From contig NZ_JABMJK010000002.1 in the NCBI RefSeq assembly GCF_013376005.1, positions 620,001 to 684,000 of the forward strand: DNA of 64,000 bases, read 5' to 3'. The stretch is from Duganella sp. SG902. Lineage in GTDB: Bacteria > Pseudomonadota > Gammaproteobacteria > Burkholderiales > Burkholderiaceae_D. Both the position numbers and the translations under genes were made by a program. Numbering within the stretch: position 1 is the stretch's first letter; every line of letters begins with the position of its first letter. Under the pieces are notes generated by a model. The model saw only the letters and a program-made list of their open reading frames with translations. It searched no databases and was not told where the DNA came from. This document shows, in pieces, positions 1-9,012 of this stretch.

Positions 1-906
1 CGCAAGGTCAACCAGGACCGCATGGGCTACAGCTTCACGCGCGACGCCTTGCTGCTGGTGCTGGCCGACGGCATGGGCGGCCACGCTGGCGGCGAGATCG
101 CCGCCAGCGTGGCGCTGCAAACCATCTCCACCCTGTTCCAGCAACAGGCGCAGCCCTACGTGAAGAAGCCGCAGCGCTTCCTGGAGGAGGCCCTGCGGAC
201 CGCGCACCGCGACATCCACCAGCACCGCCACACGCATCAGCTATCGGAAACCCCGCGCACCACCATCGTCGCCTGCCTGATCCAGCACAACACGGCGACC
301 TGGGCGCATTGCGGCGACTCGCGCCTGTACTGGATGCGCGGCGGTCAGATCCTCGGCCGCACGCGCGACCATTCGCACGTGGAGAACCTGATCGCCAAGG
401 GACTGGCGCTGCCGTCCGAGCGCGCCACCCATCCGGACCGCAACAAGCTGTGGAACTGCCTCGGCGCCGACACGCCGCCGCGCGTGGAAGTGGGCGGCGG
501 CGCCGGCCTGCTGCCGGGCGACGTGATGCTGTTGTGTTCCGACGGTTTGTGGTCTATGCTGCCGGACGATGAACTGGTGCGGCGCCTGCAGGCGCAAACC
601 GTGGTGCGCGCGGTGCCGGACATGCTGCACGCCGCGTTGCGCGCGGCCGGCGACGCCAGCGACAACGTCACGGCGCTGGCCATCATGTGGCAGGGCAGCT
701 CGGTGGCGGACAGCATGGACCCGCTGGCGACCACCGTGATCTCGACCGAAGCGCTGCCGCAGGACCTGCACAGCACCACCATCCGCGACACGCCCTTGCC
801 GGAAGTGGCGCCGTCGGAGGCCGATGCCTTCGATGACGACGAAATCGAAAAAGCCATCGCGGAAATACGCGGCGCCATCGAAAAATCCTCCCAAATTCTC
901 AAATAA
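1..906 (+). CDS. PP2C-family serine/threonine phosphatase (5' partial)
   Basis: Predicted cytosolic metal-dependent phosphatase that removes phosphate from Ser/Thr residues, probably countering a Hanks-type kinase. The reading frame is open from base 1, so the true start lies upstream; the first visible residues, RKVNQDR, match the N-terminal PP2C motif. Metal-binding motifs follow: [12 protein letters not shown] near the start, CSDGLW in the middle and DNVTALA near residue 225. A C-terminal tail of about 60 residues rich in acidic, Ser and Thr residues lies beyond the catalytic core. Its stop codon is 8 bases before rph and is part of the rph Shine-Dalgarno (TAAGGA), so the two are probably co-transcribed. 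A partner kinase would be expected just upstream, outside the window. Confidence 0.9.
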   Translation, partial: RKVNQDRMGYSFTRDALLLVLADGMGGHAGGEIAASVALQTISTLFQQQAQPYVKKPQRFLEEALRTAHRDIHQHRHTHQLSETPRTTIVACLIQHNTATWAHCGDSRLYWMRGGQILGRTRDHSHVENLIAKGLALPSERATHPDRNKLWNCLGADTPPRVEVGGGAGLLPGDVMLLCSDGLWSMLPDDELVRRLQAQTVVRAVPDMLHAALRAAGDASDNVTALAIMWQGSSVADSMDPLATTVISTEALPQDLHSTTIRDTPLPEVAPSEADAFDDDEIEKAIAEIRGAIEKSSQILK

Positions 907-914
907 GGAACTGT

Positions 915-1649
915 ATGACTTCTGTAACCCGTCCAAGCGGCCGCCCGGTCGACGCCCTGCGCACCCTGCGCCTGACCCGCGACTACACCAAGCACGCCGA
1001 GGGCTCGGTGCTGATCGAATGCGGCGACACCAAGGTGATTTGCACCGCCAGCATCGAAGAGAAAGTGCCCGGCTTCCTCAAGGGCAAAGGCCAGGGCTGG
1101 CTGACCGCCGAATACGGCATGCTGCCGCGCTCCACCCACAGCCGCATGGACCGCGAGGCGGCCAAGGGCAAGCAGTCCGGCCGCACGCAGGAAATCCAGC
1201 GCCTGATCGGCCGCTCGCTGCGCGCCGCCTTCGACCTGGAAGCGTTCGGCGAGCGCACCCTGCACCTCGACTGCGACGTGATCCAGGCCGACGGCGGCAC
1301 CCGCACCGCGTCCATCACCGGCGCCATGGTGGCGGCCTACGACGCGTTCTCCAAGCTGGTGGCGCGCGGCGCGATTCCGGCGATCCCGCTCAAGCACTTC
1401 GTGGCGGCGATCTCGGTCGGCGTGTACCAGGGCACGCCGGTGCTGGACCTGGACTACGTGGAGGATTCGGGCTGCGATACCGACATGAACGTGGTGATGA
1501 CCGACGCCGGCCACTTCATCGAAGTGCAGGGCACGGCCGAAGGTGCCGCCTTCGACCGCGCCGGCATGAACCGCCTGCTCGATCTGGCGCAGGCCGGCAT
1601 CGCGGACCTGATCAAGCTGCAGAAGCAGACCCTGGGCCTGCCCGGCTGA
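915..1649 (+). CDS. rph: Ribonuclease PH
   Basis: Phosphorolytic 3'-5' exoribonuclease that trims the 3' ends of tRNA precursors, using phosphate and releasing nucleoside diphosphates; the family forms hexameric rings. The 244-residue protein is near normal family length (about 238). It has the N-terminal [11 protein letters not shown] block, the [14 protein letters not shown] segment, the basic [16 protein letters not shown] phosphate/RNA-binding stretch and the metal-binding [10 protein letters not shown] motif. The start has an AAGGA Shine-Dalgarno 5 bases upstream, overlapping the PP2C stop. Unlike the truncated rph of E. coli K-12 the frame is full length. Confidence 0.97.
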   Translation: MTSVTRPSGRPVDALRTLRLTRDYTKHAEGSVLIECGDTKVICTASIEEKVPGFLKGKGQGWLTAEYGMLPRSTHSRMDREAAKGKQSGRTQEIQRLIGRSLRAAFDLEAFGERTLHLDCDVIQADGGTRTASITGAMVAAYDAFSKLVARGAIPAIPLKHFVAAISVGVYQGTPVLDLDYVEDSGCDTDMNVVMTDAGHFIEVQGTAEGAAFDRAGMNRLLDLAQAGIADLIKLQKQTLGLPG

Positions 1650-1706
1650 TCGCCCGCGGCCGGCCGCGTTGAGCCGGGCCGGAAAAGGGCATACAATCGG
1701 AACACT

Positions 1707-2648
1707 ATGAAAAAATGGATGACGCTCCCGCTGGTGTGCATCATGTTTTTGATGTGTCCAGTGTCTGCCCGGGACCTGAATATCGTCTTCATTCCGAAGT
1801 CCCACGACCAGGACTTCTGGCTCTTCATGCGGCAAGGCGTCGACAAGGCGATGCAGGAGGAAGGCCAGATCAAGCTGACCTGGCGCGGCCCCGCCTACAA
1901 CGACGACATCGACTCGCAGATCCAGATCGTGCAGATCTACGCCAAGCCCGAGGTCGACGCCATCATCATCGCCGCCACCGACCGCGCGCGCCTGGTCGAG
2001 CCGATCAGGCAGGCGGCGGCGCAGGGCGTCAAGGTGGTGGCGGTGGACTCCGCGCTGGACGGCAACGCCCACACCAACTTCGTCACCACCGACAATTACG
2101 CCGCCGGGCGACTGGCGGCCGAACGCCTGGCCGGGCTGTTGAAACGGCAGGGCAGTGTGGCGCTGGTGCGCACGGTGCCCGGCAGCGGCTCGACCGAGGA
2201 CCGCGCCAGCGGCTTCGTCGATTATCTCAGGAAGAACGCGCCGCAGATCGCCATCGTCGCCGACGAATATGCCGGCGGCACACGCGGCAAGGTGGCCCGC
2301 AACGTGGCCGCGTTGCTGGCCAGGTTCCCCCAGGTTGACGCGCTGTTCGCGGTCAATGAGTCGACCGGCGACGGCGTGCTGCGGGCGTTGCGGCAGACCG
2401 GCCTGGCGGGCCAGAAAAAATTCGTCTGTTTCGACACCACGGAATTCCTGCTGGACGGCTTACGCAAGGACGAGATCCACGGGCTGGTGGTGCAGAATCC
2501 GCGCCAGATGGGCTACCTGTCGGTGAAAGCGGCCGTGGCGGCGGTCAAGGGGACGCCCATCAAGAACCCGACGATCCTGACCGACGCCGTCATGGTCACC
2601 CGCGACAACTACCAGAAGCCCGAGATCCGGGCGCTGTTAATCCCCTAG
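1707..2648 (+). CDS. Periplasmic sugar-type substrate-binding protein (RbsB/LacI fold)
   Basis: A 313-residue exported solute-binding protein. A signal peptide is visible (MKKWMTLPLVCIMFLMCPVSA, cleavage probably after SA). The mature part begins with the type I binding-protein pattern (NIVFIPKSHDQDFW) and contains VDAIIIAATD, VVAVDSALDG, TDNYAAGRLAAERL and ALFAVNESTGDGVLRAL, all typical of the ribose/galactose-binding class (peripla_BP_4). ABC importers normally encode a permease and ATPase beside it; none is present here, as rdgB follows. It may work with a transporter encoded elsewhere or present ligand to a chemoreceptor. The ligand cannot be deduced from sequence. Confidence 0.85.
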   Translation: MKKWMTLPLVCIMFLMCPVSARDLNIVFIPKSHDQDFWLFMRQGVDKAMQEEGQIKLTWRGPAYNDDIDSQIQIVQIYAKPEVDAIIIAATDRARLVEPIRQAAAQGVKVVAVDSALDGNAHTNFVTTDNYAAGRLAAERLAGLLKRQGSVALVRTVPGSGSTEDRASGFVDYLRKNAPQIAIVADEYAGGTRGKVARNVAALLARFPQVDALFAVNESTGDGVLRALRQTGLAGQKKFVCFDTTEFLLDGLRKDEIHGLVVQNPRQMGYLSVKAAVAAVKGTPIKNPTILTDAVMVTRDNYQKPEIRALLIP

Positions 2649-2707
2649 CGGCAGCGGCAGGCGCAAACGGTTTACAATGTCGGCTTCATTTGACGTAGCT
2701 GAACATC

Positions 2708-3292
2708 ATGACCCAACGCCTGATCCTCGCCTCCAACAACAAGGGCAAACTGAAGGAATTCAACGAACTGCTGGCCACCGTGGGCTTTTCGGTCCACGCG
2801 CAGGGCGAATACAACGTGCCCGAAGCGGATGAACCTTTTCACACGTTTGTCGAAAATGCACTGCAAAAGGCGCGCCACGCCGCGCGCCTGACCGGCCTGC
2901 CGGCGCTGGCGGACGATTCCGGCGTGTGCGTGAATGCGCTGGGCGGCGCGCCCGGCGTGTGCTCTGCGCGCTTCGCCGGCGAGCCGAAATCGGACGCGCG
3001 CAACAACGAAAAGATGATCGCCGAACTGGCCAAACATGAAGACAAGTCGGCGTACTACTACTGCGTGCTGGTGTTCGTGCGCCACGCCGACGATCCGCAG
3101 CCCATCATCGCCGACGGCCGCTGGAACGGCGTGATGGTCGATACGCCGCGCGGCGAGGGTGGCTTTGGCTACGATCCCTACTTCTTCATTCCATCGCTGG
3201 GCAAATGCGTGGCCGAGCTGGCGCCCGAGCAGAAGAACGCCTTGTCGCACCGCGGCCAGGCCTTGCGCGCATTGGTAGAGAAACTGAAATGA
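2708..3292 (+). CDS. rdgB: dITP/XTP pyrophosphatase (RdgB/HAM1)
   Basis: House-cleaning nucleotide pyrophosphatase that hydrolyses ITP, dITP and XTP to monophosphates, keeping deaminated purines out of DNA and RNA. The 194-residue protein has the family signatures: LILASNNKGKLKEF at the N-terminus, LADDSGVCVNALGGAPGV with the metal-binding acidic residues, GFGYDPYFF and the C-terminal LSHRGQALRAL. It overlaps hemW by 4 bases (ATGA), so the two are probably translationally coupled. The rdgB-hemW pairing is common in proteobacteria. Confidence 0.97.
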   Translation: MTQRLILASNNKGKLKEFNELLATVGFSVHAQGEYNVPEADEPFHTFVENALQKARHAARLTGLPALADDSGVCVNALGGAPGVCSARFAGEPKSDARNNEKMIAELAKHEDKSAYYYCVLVFVRHADDPQPIIADGRWNGVMVDTPRGEGGFGYDPYFFIPSLGKCVAELAPEQKNALSHRGQALRALVEKLK

Positions 3293-4539
3293 TCCCGATT
3301 AAAATCGTCGGCGCCAGCACCAAGCCAGCGGTCGACATCAGCGAGACCGCGGGCGTCGCGGCCAAGTACCTGCAGGGCGGGGCGCTCAACCTGACGGCGC
3401 TGCCGCCGCTGTCGCTGTACATCCACTTCCCGTGGTGCGTGCGCAAGTGCCCTTACTGCGATTTCAACTCGCACGAGGCCAGGGAGGGCGGCGCCTTCCC
3501 GGAACAGGAATACCTGGACGCCGTGCGCACCGACCTGGAGATGGCGCTGCCATTGATCTGGGGCCGCAAGATCTACACCATCTTCATCGGCGGCGGCACG
3601 CCCAGCCTGATGTCGGCGGCGGGGCTGGATCGCCTGCTGTCCGACGTGCGCACCCTGCTGCCGCTGGACAGCGACTGCGAGATCACGATGGAAGCCAATC
3701 CGGGCACCTTCGAGGCGGAGAAATTCAAGTCGTACCGCGCCAGCGGCGTCAATCGCCTGTCGATCGGCATCCAGAGCTTCAATGAGCGCCACCTGAAGGC
3801 GCTGGGCCGCATCCACGACGACAACGAAGCGAAACGCGCGGTGGAAATCGCCCTGGCCAACTTCGACAACTTCAACCTGGACCTGATGTACGCGCTGCCG
3901 TCGCAAACGCTGGACGAGGCGCGCCGGGATGTGGAAACGGCGATGGCGTTCAATCCGCCGCACCTGTCGCTCTACCATCTGACGATGGAGCCGAACACGC
4001 TGTTCGCGAAGTATCCGCCAGCGCTGCCGGACGACGACACCAGCGCAGACATGCAGGACATGATTGCGGAGCTGACCGCCGCCAACGGCTACCGGCAGTA
4101 CGAAATCTCGGCCTACGCGAAGGAAGGCCATCGCGCGCGGCATAACCTGAACTACTGGGAGTTTGGCGACTACCTGGGCATCGGCGCGGGGGCGCATTCC
4201 AAGCTGTCGTTCCCGCACCGCATACTGCGGCAGGCGCGCTACAAGCAGCCGAAGGCCTACATGGAGCAGGTGAGGCAGGGCGCGCCGGTGCAGGAGGAGT
4301 ACGAGATCCAACGCGAGGACATGGGCTTTGAATTCATGCTCAACACCCTGCGCCTGCATGACGGCTTCGATCCCAACCTGTTCAGCGAGCGCACCGGCCT
4401 GAGTATCAACGCCATCGAGAAGCAACTCAACGCGGCGGAGGCCAAGGGGCTGCTCTACCGCGACTACAAGATCATCAAGCCGACCGCGTTAGGCCAGCGC
4501 TTCCTCAATGACCTGCAAGAGATGTTCCTGAAGGGTTAA
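3289..4539 (+). CDS. hemW: Radical SAM heme chaperone HemW
   Basis: HemW-type radical SAM protein, a heme chaperone often mis-annotated as coproporphyrinogen III oxidase. The [4Fe-4S] motif reads [10 protein letters not shown] (C-x3-C-x2-C). It lacks the fourth Cys of true HemN (C-x3-C-x2-C-x-C), which supports HemW. GGGTPSLM (SAM contact) follows, and [18 protein letters not shown] is the conserved C-terminal-half motif. The chosen start overlaps the rdgB stop as ATGA and gives 416 residues; an upstream in-frame ATG at 3205 would add 28 arginine-rich residues that are antisense-like and overlap rdgB. About 40 residues precede the usual family start, which is unusual. The stop overlaps the convergent chemoreceptor stop. 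Confidence 0.95.
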   Translation: MIPIKIVGASTKPAVDISETAGVAAKYLQGGALNLTALPPLSLYIHFPWCVRKCPYCDFNSHEAREGGAFPEQEYLDAVRTDLEMALPLIWGRKIYTIFIGGGTPSLMSAAGLDRLLSDVRTLLPLDSDCEITMEANPGTFEAEKFKSYRASGVNRLSIGIQSFNERHLKALGRIHDDNEAKRAVEIALANFDNFNLDLMYALPSQTLDEARRDVETAMAFNPPHLSLYHLTMEPNTLFAKYPPALPDDDTSADMQDMIAELTAANGYRQYEISAYAKEGHRARHNLNYWEFGDYLGIGAGAHSKLSFPHRILRQARYKQPKAYMEQVRQGAPVQEEYEIQREDMGFEFMLNTLRLHDGFDPNLFSERTGLSINAIEKQLNAAEAKGLLYRDYKIIKPTALGQRFLNDLQEMFLKG

Positions 4540-6254
4540 AACTCTTCCCACTCCTTGTCGCCGCCGACGGTGGCCGGCTTGGGCGCAGGGTTCTTGCTGG
4601 CGCTGGACAGCTTGGGCGCGGGCCTTGCAGGCGCAGGGGCGGGGCGCGCCGCCTGCAGCATGGCGCGCGCCGGTGGCGCCGGCAGCGCGCCATGCAAGCC
4701 ATCGTGTCCCAGCTTGAACGACGACGCCACCTCGGCCAGGCGCGCCGCCTGCTCCTGCATGCTGGCCGCCGCGGCCGCCGCCTGTTCCACCAGCGCCGCG
4801 TTCTGCTGCGTCACGCTGTCCATCTGGCCGATGGCGGTGTTGACCTGATCGATGCCGATGCTCTGCTCACTGCTGGCCGAGGTGATCTCGCCCATGATGT
4901 CGGTCACGCGGCGCACGCTGGCCACAACGTCGCCCATGGTGCTGCCGGCTTGCTGCACCAGCTTCGAACCGACATCGACCTGCTCGACCGAATTGCCGAT
5001 CAACTCCTTGATCTCCTTGGCGGCGGCAGCGGAGCGCTGCGCCAAATTGCGCACCTCGGACGCCACCACCGCGAAACCGCGGCCCTGCTCACCGGCGCGC
5101 GCGGCTTCGACCGCCGCGTTCAGCGCCAGGATATTGGTCTGGAACGCGATACCGTCGATCACACTGATAATGTCGTAAATCTTGCGCGACGAATCGTTGA
5201 TCGAGCCCATGGTATCGACCACCTGGCCGACGATGGCGCCGCCTTTCTCCGCCACCTCGGAGGCGGCTTGCGCCAGCTGGTTGGCCTGCCGGGCGTTCTC
5301 CGCGTTCTGGCGCACGGTGGAAGTCAGCTCCTCCATCGAGGACGCGGTCTCCTCGAGCGAACTGGCTTGCTCCTCGGTGCGCTGCGACAGATCCATATTC
5401 CCCGACGCGATCTCGTTGGAGGCGGTGGCGATGGTGTTGGTGCCGATCTGCACCTGGCTGACCACCGTGCGCAGCGAATCGTTCATGCCGCGCAGGGCCG
5501 TCATCAACTCGCCGATTTCATCCTTGTTATGCTGCGATGAGAACTGCGTGGTCAGATCGCCGTTGGCCACGGTGGCGGCGATATCCACCGCCGACTGCAG
5601 CGGCACCGTGATCGAGCGCGAAATAATCCAGGCGGCCACCGAGCCTATGCCCACCATCAGCACCGCCAGGATCATCAACAGCATATTGCTGCGGTCATTG
5701 GCGGCGTCGATGGCGTGGGCGGTATCGTCGATGGCCTTGCGCTGGAACGCCAGCAGCTCATTCACCTTGCCCTGGTAAGCCTTGGCGGCCGGGATGAAGG
5801 TGCCCTTGAACATGGCGTCGACGGCGGCATCGTCGCCGGTCTTGCGGATGTTGCCGACATCGCTCTTGGCCTTCTGGTACACATTGCGCAAGGTGGCCAC
5901 GCTGTCGAACAGCGCGCGTTCCTCGTCGGTGGTGATGAGCTCCTTGACCTGCGCCATCAACTCGGCGCCGCGCTTGCTGCTGGCGGCGATCACGTCGGCG
6001 AACACGGTGGGGAGGGTTTCGTCCTTGCTGCGCGCGATCAGCTCCGTGCGCGCGACGGCGGAATACAGCAGCACGTACCAGTCGGACACCAGGCGCTCCT
6101 TGGCCAGCGGCTTCTCCATCATGGTGCGCGTGGCCTGCGCGTTGGCGCGGGCGTTCACCAGCGCGACCGAGGTGGCGACAATCGCCAGCAGCAGCACCAC
6201 GGCGAAGCCGATAGCGAGACGGGTACCGATGCGCATCTGCGACAGAACGTTCAT
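4536..6254 (-). CDS. Methyl-accepting chemotaxis protein (4HB-HAMP-MCP)
   Basis: Transmembrane chemoreceptor of 572 residues. The chosen start [10 protein letters not shown] places the first membrane helix (residues about 11-33) at the N-terminus. A periplasmic four-helix-bundle-type domain (about 35-190) carries no recognisable ligand motif. The second membrane helix ([19 protein letters not shown]) and a HAMP domain follow. The signalling hairpin [20 protein letters not shown] is fully conserved, so it should bind CheA and CheW. The tail is Ala/Pro-rich and ends in EWEEF, the type of C-terminal pentapeptide that tethers CheR/CheB. No che core genes are nearby, so it feeds a chemotaxis system elsewhere. 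Its stop overlaps that of hemW on the opposite strand. Confidence 0.95.
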   Translation of the reverse strand: MNVLSQMRIGTRLAIGFAVVLLLAIVATSVALVNARANAQATRTMMEKPLAKERLVSDWYVLLYSAVARTELIARSKDETLPTVFADVIAASSKRGAELMAQVKELITTDEERALFDSVATLRNVYQKAKSDVGNIRKTGDDAAVDAMFKGTFIPAAKAYQGKVNELLAFQRKAIDDTAHAIDAANDRSNMLLMILAVLMVGIGSVAAWIISRSITVPLQSAVDIAATVANGDLTTQFSSQHNKDEIGELMTALRGMNDSLRTVVSQVQIGTNTIATASNEIASGNMDLSQRTEEQASSLEETASSMEELTSTVRQNAENARQANQLAQAASEVAEKGGAIVGQVVDTMGSINDSSRKIYDIISVIDGIAFQTNILALNAAVEAARAGEQGRGFAVVASEVRNLAQRSAAAAKEIKELIGNSVEQVDVGSKLVQQAGSTMGDVVASVRRVTDIMGEITSASSEQSIGIDQVNTAIGQMDSVTQQNAALVEQAAAAAASMQEQAARLAEVASSFKLGHDGLHGALPAPPARAMLQAARPAPAPARPAPKLSSASKNPAPKPATVGGDKEWEEF

Positions 6255-6339
6255 GATCTTTGACTCCCTCAAGCGTGCGGGGTTCAAGTATGCGCCAGCC
6301 GCGCCGGATTGCGGGCGTTCTGTTGCTTTTTGGGAACAG

Positions 6340-7413
6340 TCAAAAACCGGCGGCCTGCTTCAGGTCCGGTTTTTCGCACCAGCGGGCGAAGGCTTCGGCC
6401 ATGCGCTCGCTCTCGCCGATGGCGTGCAGCCAATCGCGCGTGCGGTGCTCGTGGTTCTGGCCGTAGACCTTGAAATCCTTACGGTCCGGCAGCTTGGCGT
6501 TGGGCAGCTTGCGGACGAAATCGGCGGAGGGCGAGACCAGGATCATGTTGTCCAGTGAGTGATCGCGGGCCCGGCGCCACGGCATCGACTTATCGAGCCA
6601 GCCGGGCACGATGTAATCGCTGAAGTGCGGGTACAGCACCAGGCCCGGATCGCGCTGGTAGGGCAGGTGCAGGTGATAGTCGATCAAGCCGCCGTCCCAG
6701 TAGGCGCCGTCGGGGGCGCCGGCGATATGGGTGACCGCCTCCAGCACCAGCGGGATCGAACCGGAGGCCAGCAGCGCGTCGCGCAGATTGTCCGGCGAGA
6801 GGGCGACGAAGTGGGCGGCGAAGGCGTCGAAATCATCGCGCAGCCAGCGGGCGTCGTCGCGCTGGCTGTGGAAGATCACGCGCTCCATGGAGGTGGCGAG
6901 GCGCTTGCGCGACATGGCGTTGCCGGCGGCGGCCAGCAGGAAGCCGGTCATCTCGCGCCAGCGCGCGCCGTTGGTGCCGGCCAGCGCGCCGATGCCGCGG
7001 ACGGTGAGGATGGAGACATGGTGCTCGGGATGATCGATGGCCTCGTGGCCGCGGCCATCGAGCAGCTCATCGAGCAGGGCGCGGCAGGTTTGCGAGACGT
7101 AGGCGGGCGTCACCTTGTCGGGATAGCGCTGGCTCGCGTACAGACGCGCCAGGCGCTTGTGCGCCGCGACCGGATCGTGAAACGCCGAAGCGGCCACGCG
7201 CCAGGCGCCGATGGACGCGCCGATGAGCCGCCGCTGGCGCGACGCGTGTTTGAAAAACTCGCCAAACATCCAGCAATCGAGGCCGTGCAGGATCAGGCCC
7301 TTGGGCCCGCCGGCGGCGGCAGGGACGATAGCGATATCAGCGGCCTGCAGGCCCTCGGCGGCAATGCGTTGCCGGGCGCGCTGGCCCAAGCGAATGGTAA
7401 TTGGAGAAGTCAT
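6340..7413 (-). CDS. Patatin-like phospholipase
   Basis: Predicted cytosolic acyl hydrolase of 357 residues with a Ser-Asp dyad. A glycine-rich oxyanion segment AAAGGPKGL (residues 33-40) precedes the nucleophile motif GASIGA (Ser67), and WDGGLIDYH supplies the catalytic Asp (Asp240). No signal peptide is visible. Substrate is unknown; family members cleave membrane lipids or storage-granule lipids. The ribosome-binding region is unusual: 8 bases before the ATG the sequence enters one arm of a 31-bp inverted repeat (7422-7452), leaving only a weak GGATT. The element separates it from the RND efflux operon upstream, so it may need its own promoter. Confidence 0.85.
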   Translation of the reverse strand: MTSPITIRLGQRARQRIAAEGLQAADIAIVPAAAGGPKGLILHGLDCWMFGEFFKHASRQRRLIGASIGAWRVAASAFHDPVAAHKRLARLYASQRYPDKVTPAYVSQTCRALLDELLDGRGHEAIDHPEHHVSILTVRGIGALAGTNGARWREMTGFLLAAAGNAMSRKRLATSMERVIFHSQRDDARWLRDDFDAFAAHFVALSPDNLRDALLASGSIPLVLEAVTHIAGAPDGAYWDGGLIDYHLHLPYQRDPGLVLYPHFSDYIVPGWLDKSMPWRRARDHSLDNMILVSPSADFVRKLPNAKLPDRKDFKVYGQNHEHRTRDWLHAIGESERMAEAFARWCEKPDLKQAAGF

Positions 7414-7421
7414 AAGAATCC

Positions 7422-7565
7422 AAAATTCGGGGTCAGCTCTGACATTCGGACAGCTAGCGCTAACCTTTGATCTATATCAGTACGCGAAAATGCTCGAATT
7501 TACGTATTGATACAGATTAAACAACTGCTTCGAGTGTCCGAATGTCAGAGCTGACCCCGAATTTT
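7422..7565. repeat. 144-bp element with perfect 31-bp terminal inverted repeats
   Basis: Bases 7422-7452 and 7535-7565 are exact reverse complements over 31 bases (core GGGGTCAGCTCTGACATTCG), separated by 82 AT-richer bases with no open frame of note. The right arm runs into the stop codon of the outer-membrane channel gene and the left arm begins 8 bases before the patatin start codon, so the element fills almost the whole intergenic space. It resembles a paired REP/MITE-like insertion; transcribed, it would form a very long hairpin. No transposase is nearby. Confidence 0.8.
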
Positions 7566-9012
7566 ACTTGAGGCCGCCGCCGAGGGCGCGGTAGAGGTCG
7601 ATGGCGGTGGTGGTGCGCAGCAGGCGCGCCTGCACTAGCGTCTGCTGTGCGCTGAAGAGCTCGCGCTGGGCGTCCAGCACGTCCAGCGAGCTGGCCACGC
7701 CGTTGTCGAAGCGTAGCTGCAGCAGCTTGAGGCGGTCCGCCTGCGCTTCCTGTACGGCGCGCTGCGCGTTCACCTGCTCGCCCAGGTAGTCGCGCGCGGC
7801 CAGCGCGTCCGCCACTTCGCGGAACGCGGTCTGGATGGTTTTCTCGTAGTCGGTGACGGCGAGGTTTTTGCGCACCTCTGCCAGCGTCAGGTTGGCGCTG
7901 TTGCGGCCGGCGTCGAAGATCGGCAGCGTCAGTTGCGGCGCAAACGACCAGCTGCCGGAGCCGCTGTCGAACAACCCATGCAGCGATGGACTGCTGCTGC
8001 CCACCGCCGCCGTCAGGCTGATGCGCGGGAAGAAGGCCGCGCGCGCCGCGCCGATGTTGGCGTTGGCCGCTTTCAGGCGCTGCTCCGCGGCGCGGATGTC
8101 GGGACGGCGCGTCAGCAGGTCGGACGGCAGGCCCTCCGGCAGGGCGCTCAGGGCGTCGATCTGCGCGTCGCCTGGCATGGCGCCCGCCGCCGTCGACGCG
8201 GGCGGTTGGCCGACCAGCAGCGTCAACGCGTTCTCGGCCTGCGCCCGCTGGCGTGCCAGCGTGAGCGCGGCGGCGCGCGCGGTTTCCATCAGCGTTTCGT
8301 TAGAACGCAGGTCCAGGCGCGAGGAGGCGCCGACTTCGGCGCGCTGCTGCGTGAGTTTGTAGGTGCGCGCGCGCGCCTCGTACGTCTGCTGCGCCAGCGC
8401 GTACTGCTCGGCGTAGGCGCGCTCGGTGTAGTAGGCCTGCGCCACTTGCGCCACCAGCGCGATCTGCGCCGCCAGCCGCGCTTCTTCGGTGGCGAGGTAG
8501 CTCGCCAGCGCGGCGTCGTTCAGGCTTTTCACGCGGCCGAAGAAGTCCAGCTCGAACGAGGACACCGAGACGCCAACGTCGTAACGCTCCCCGATGGTTG
8601 AACGCCCGGTCTGCGACAGGAATGCCGGCGTCTTGGCGCGCGTGTCGGCAACGTTGGCGTTCACGTTCGGCAGGCGGTCGGCCGACTGCACGTTGTACAG
8701 TGCCCGTGCTTCTTCGATGCGCAGCACCGCCGCGCGCAGGTCGCGGTTGTTTTCCAGCGCGGCGCCGATCAAGGCCTGTAAGCGCGGATCGGTGAAGTAT
8801 TCGCGCCAGCCGGTATCGACCGCGCCGCGCACGTCGGCGCGCAAGGGCACCGCGACGCTGGTGCGCGAGGCGGCGCCTGCGCTGTCGGACGGGAAGGCCG
8901 CCGCCACCGGCGCTGCGGGGCGCTCGTACTTCGGCGCCAGCGAACAGGCCGACAGCAGCAGGACGCTGGCCAAAGCGGCAGGCTTAGTCATAGGTTTCAT
9001 GGTTTTTATCAT
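7564..9012 (-). CDS. RND efflux outer-membrane channel lipoprotein (OprM/NodT family)
   Basis: Outer-membrane channel of a tripartite drug efflux system, 482 residues. The N-terminus is a lipoprotein signal (lipobox LLLSAC, acylated Cys followed by SLAPKYERP), as in OprM and TtgC. Two repeated OEP segments rich in Ala, Arg and Glu follow, with the family motifs LPSDLLTRRPDIRAAEQRLKAANANIGAARAAFFP and SLDVLDAQRELFSAQQTLVQAR-like heptads (here quoted in parts). It overlaps the pump gene by 29 bases if it starts at 9012; in-frame ATGs at 9000 and 8991 would shorten the overlap and no start has a strong Shine-Dalgarno. It is last in the efflux operon. Confidence 0.93.
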   Translation of the reverse strand: MIKTMKPMTKPAALASVLLLSACSLAPKYERPAAPVAAAFPSDSAGAASRTSVAVPLRADVRGAVDTGWREYFTDPRLQALIGAALENNRDLRAAVLRIEEARALYNVQSADRLPNVNANVADTRAKTPAFLSQTGRSTIGERYDVGVSVSSFELDFFGRVKSLNDAALASYLATEEARLAAQIALVAQVAQAYYTERAYAEQYALAQQTYEARARTYKLTQQRAEVGASSRLDLRSNETLMETARAAALTLARQRAQAENALTLLVGQPPASTAAGAMPGDAQIDALSALPEGLPSDLLTRRPDIRAAEQRLKAANANIGAARAAFFPRISLTAAVGSSSPSLHGLFDSGSGSWSFAPQLTLPIFDAGRNSANLTLAEVRKNLAVTDYEKTIQTAFREVADALAARDYLGEQVNAQRAVQEAQADRLKLLQLRFDNGVASSLDVLDAQRELFSAQQTLVQARLLRTTTAIDLYRALGGGLK

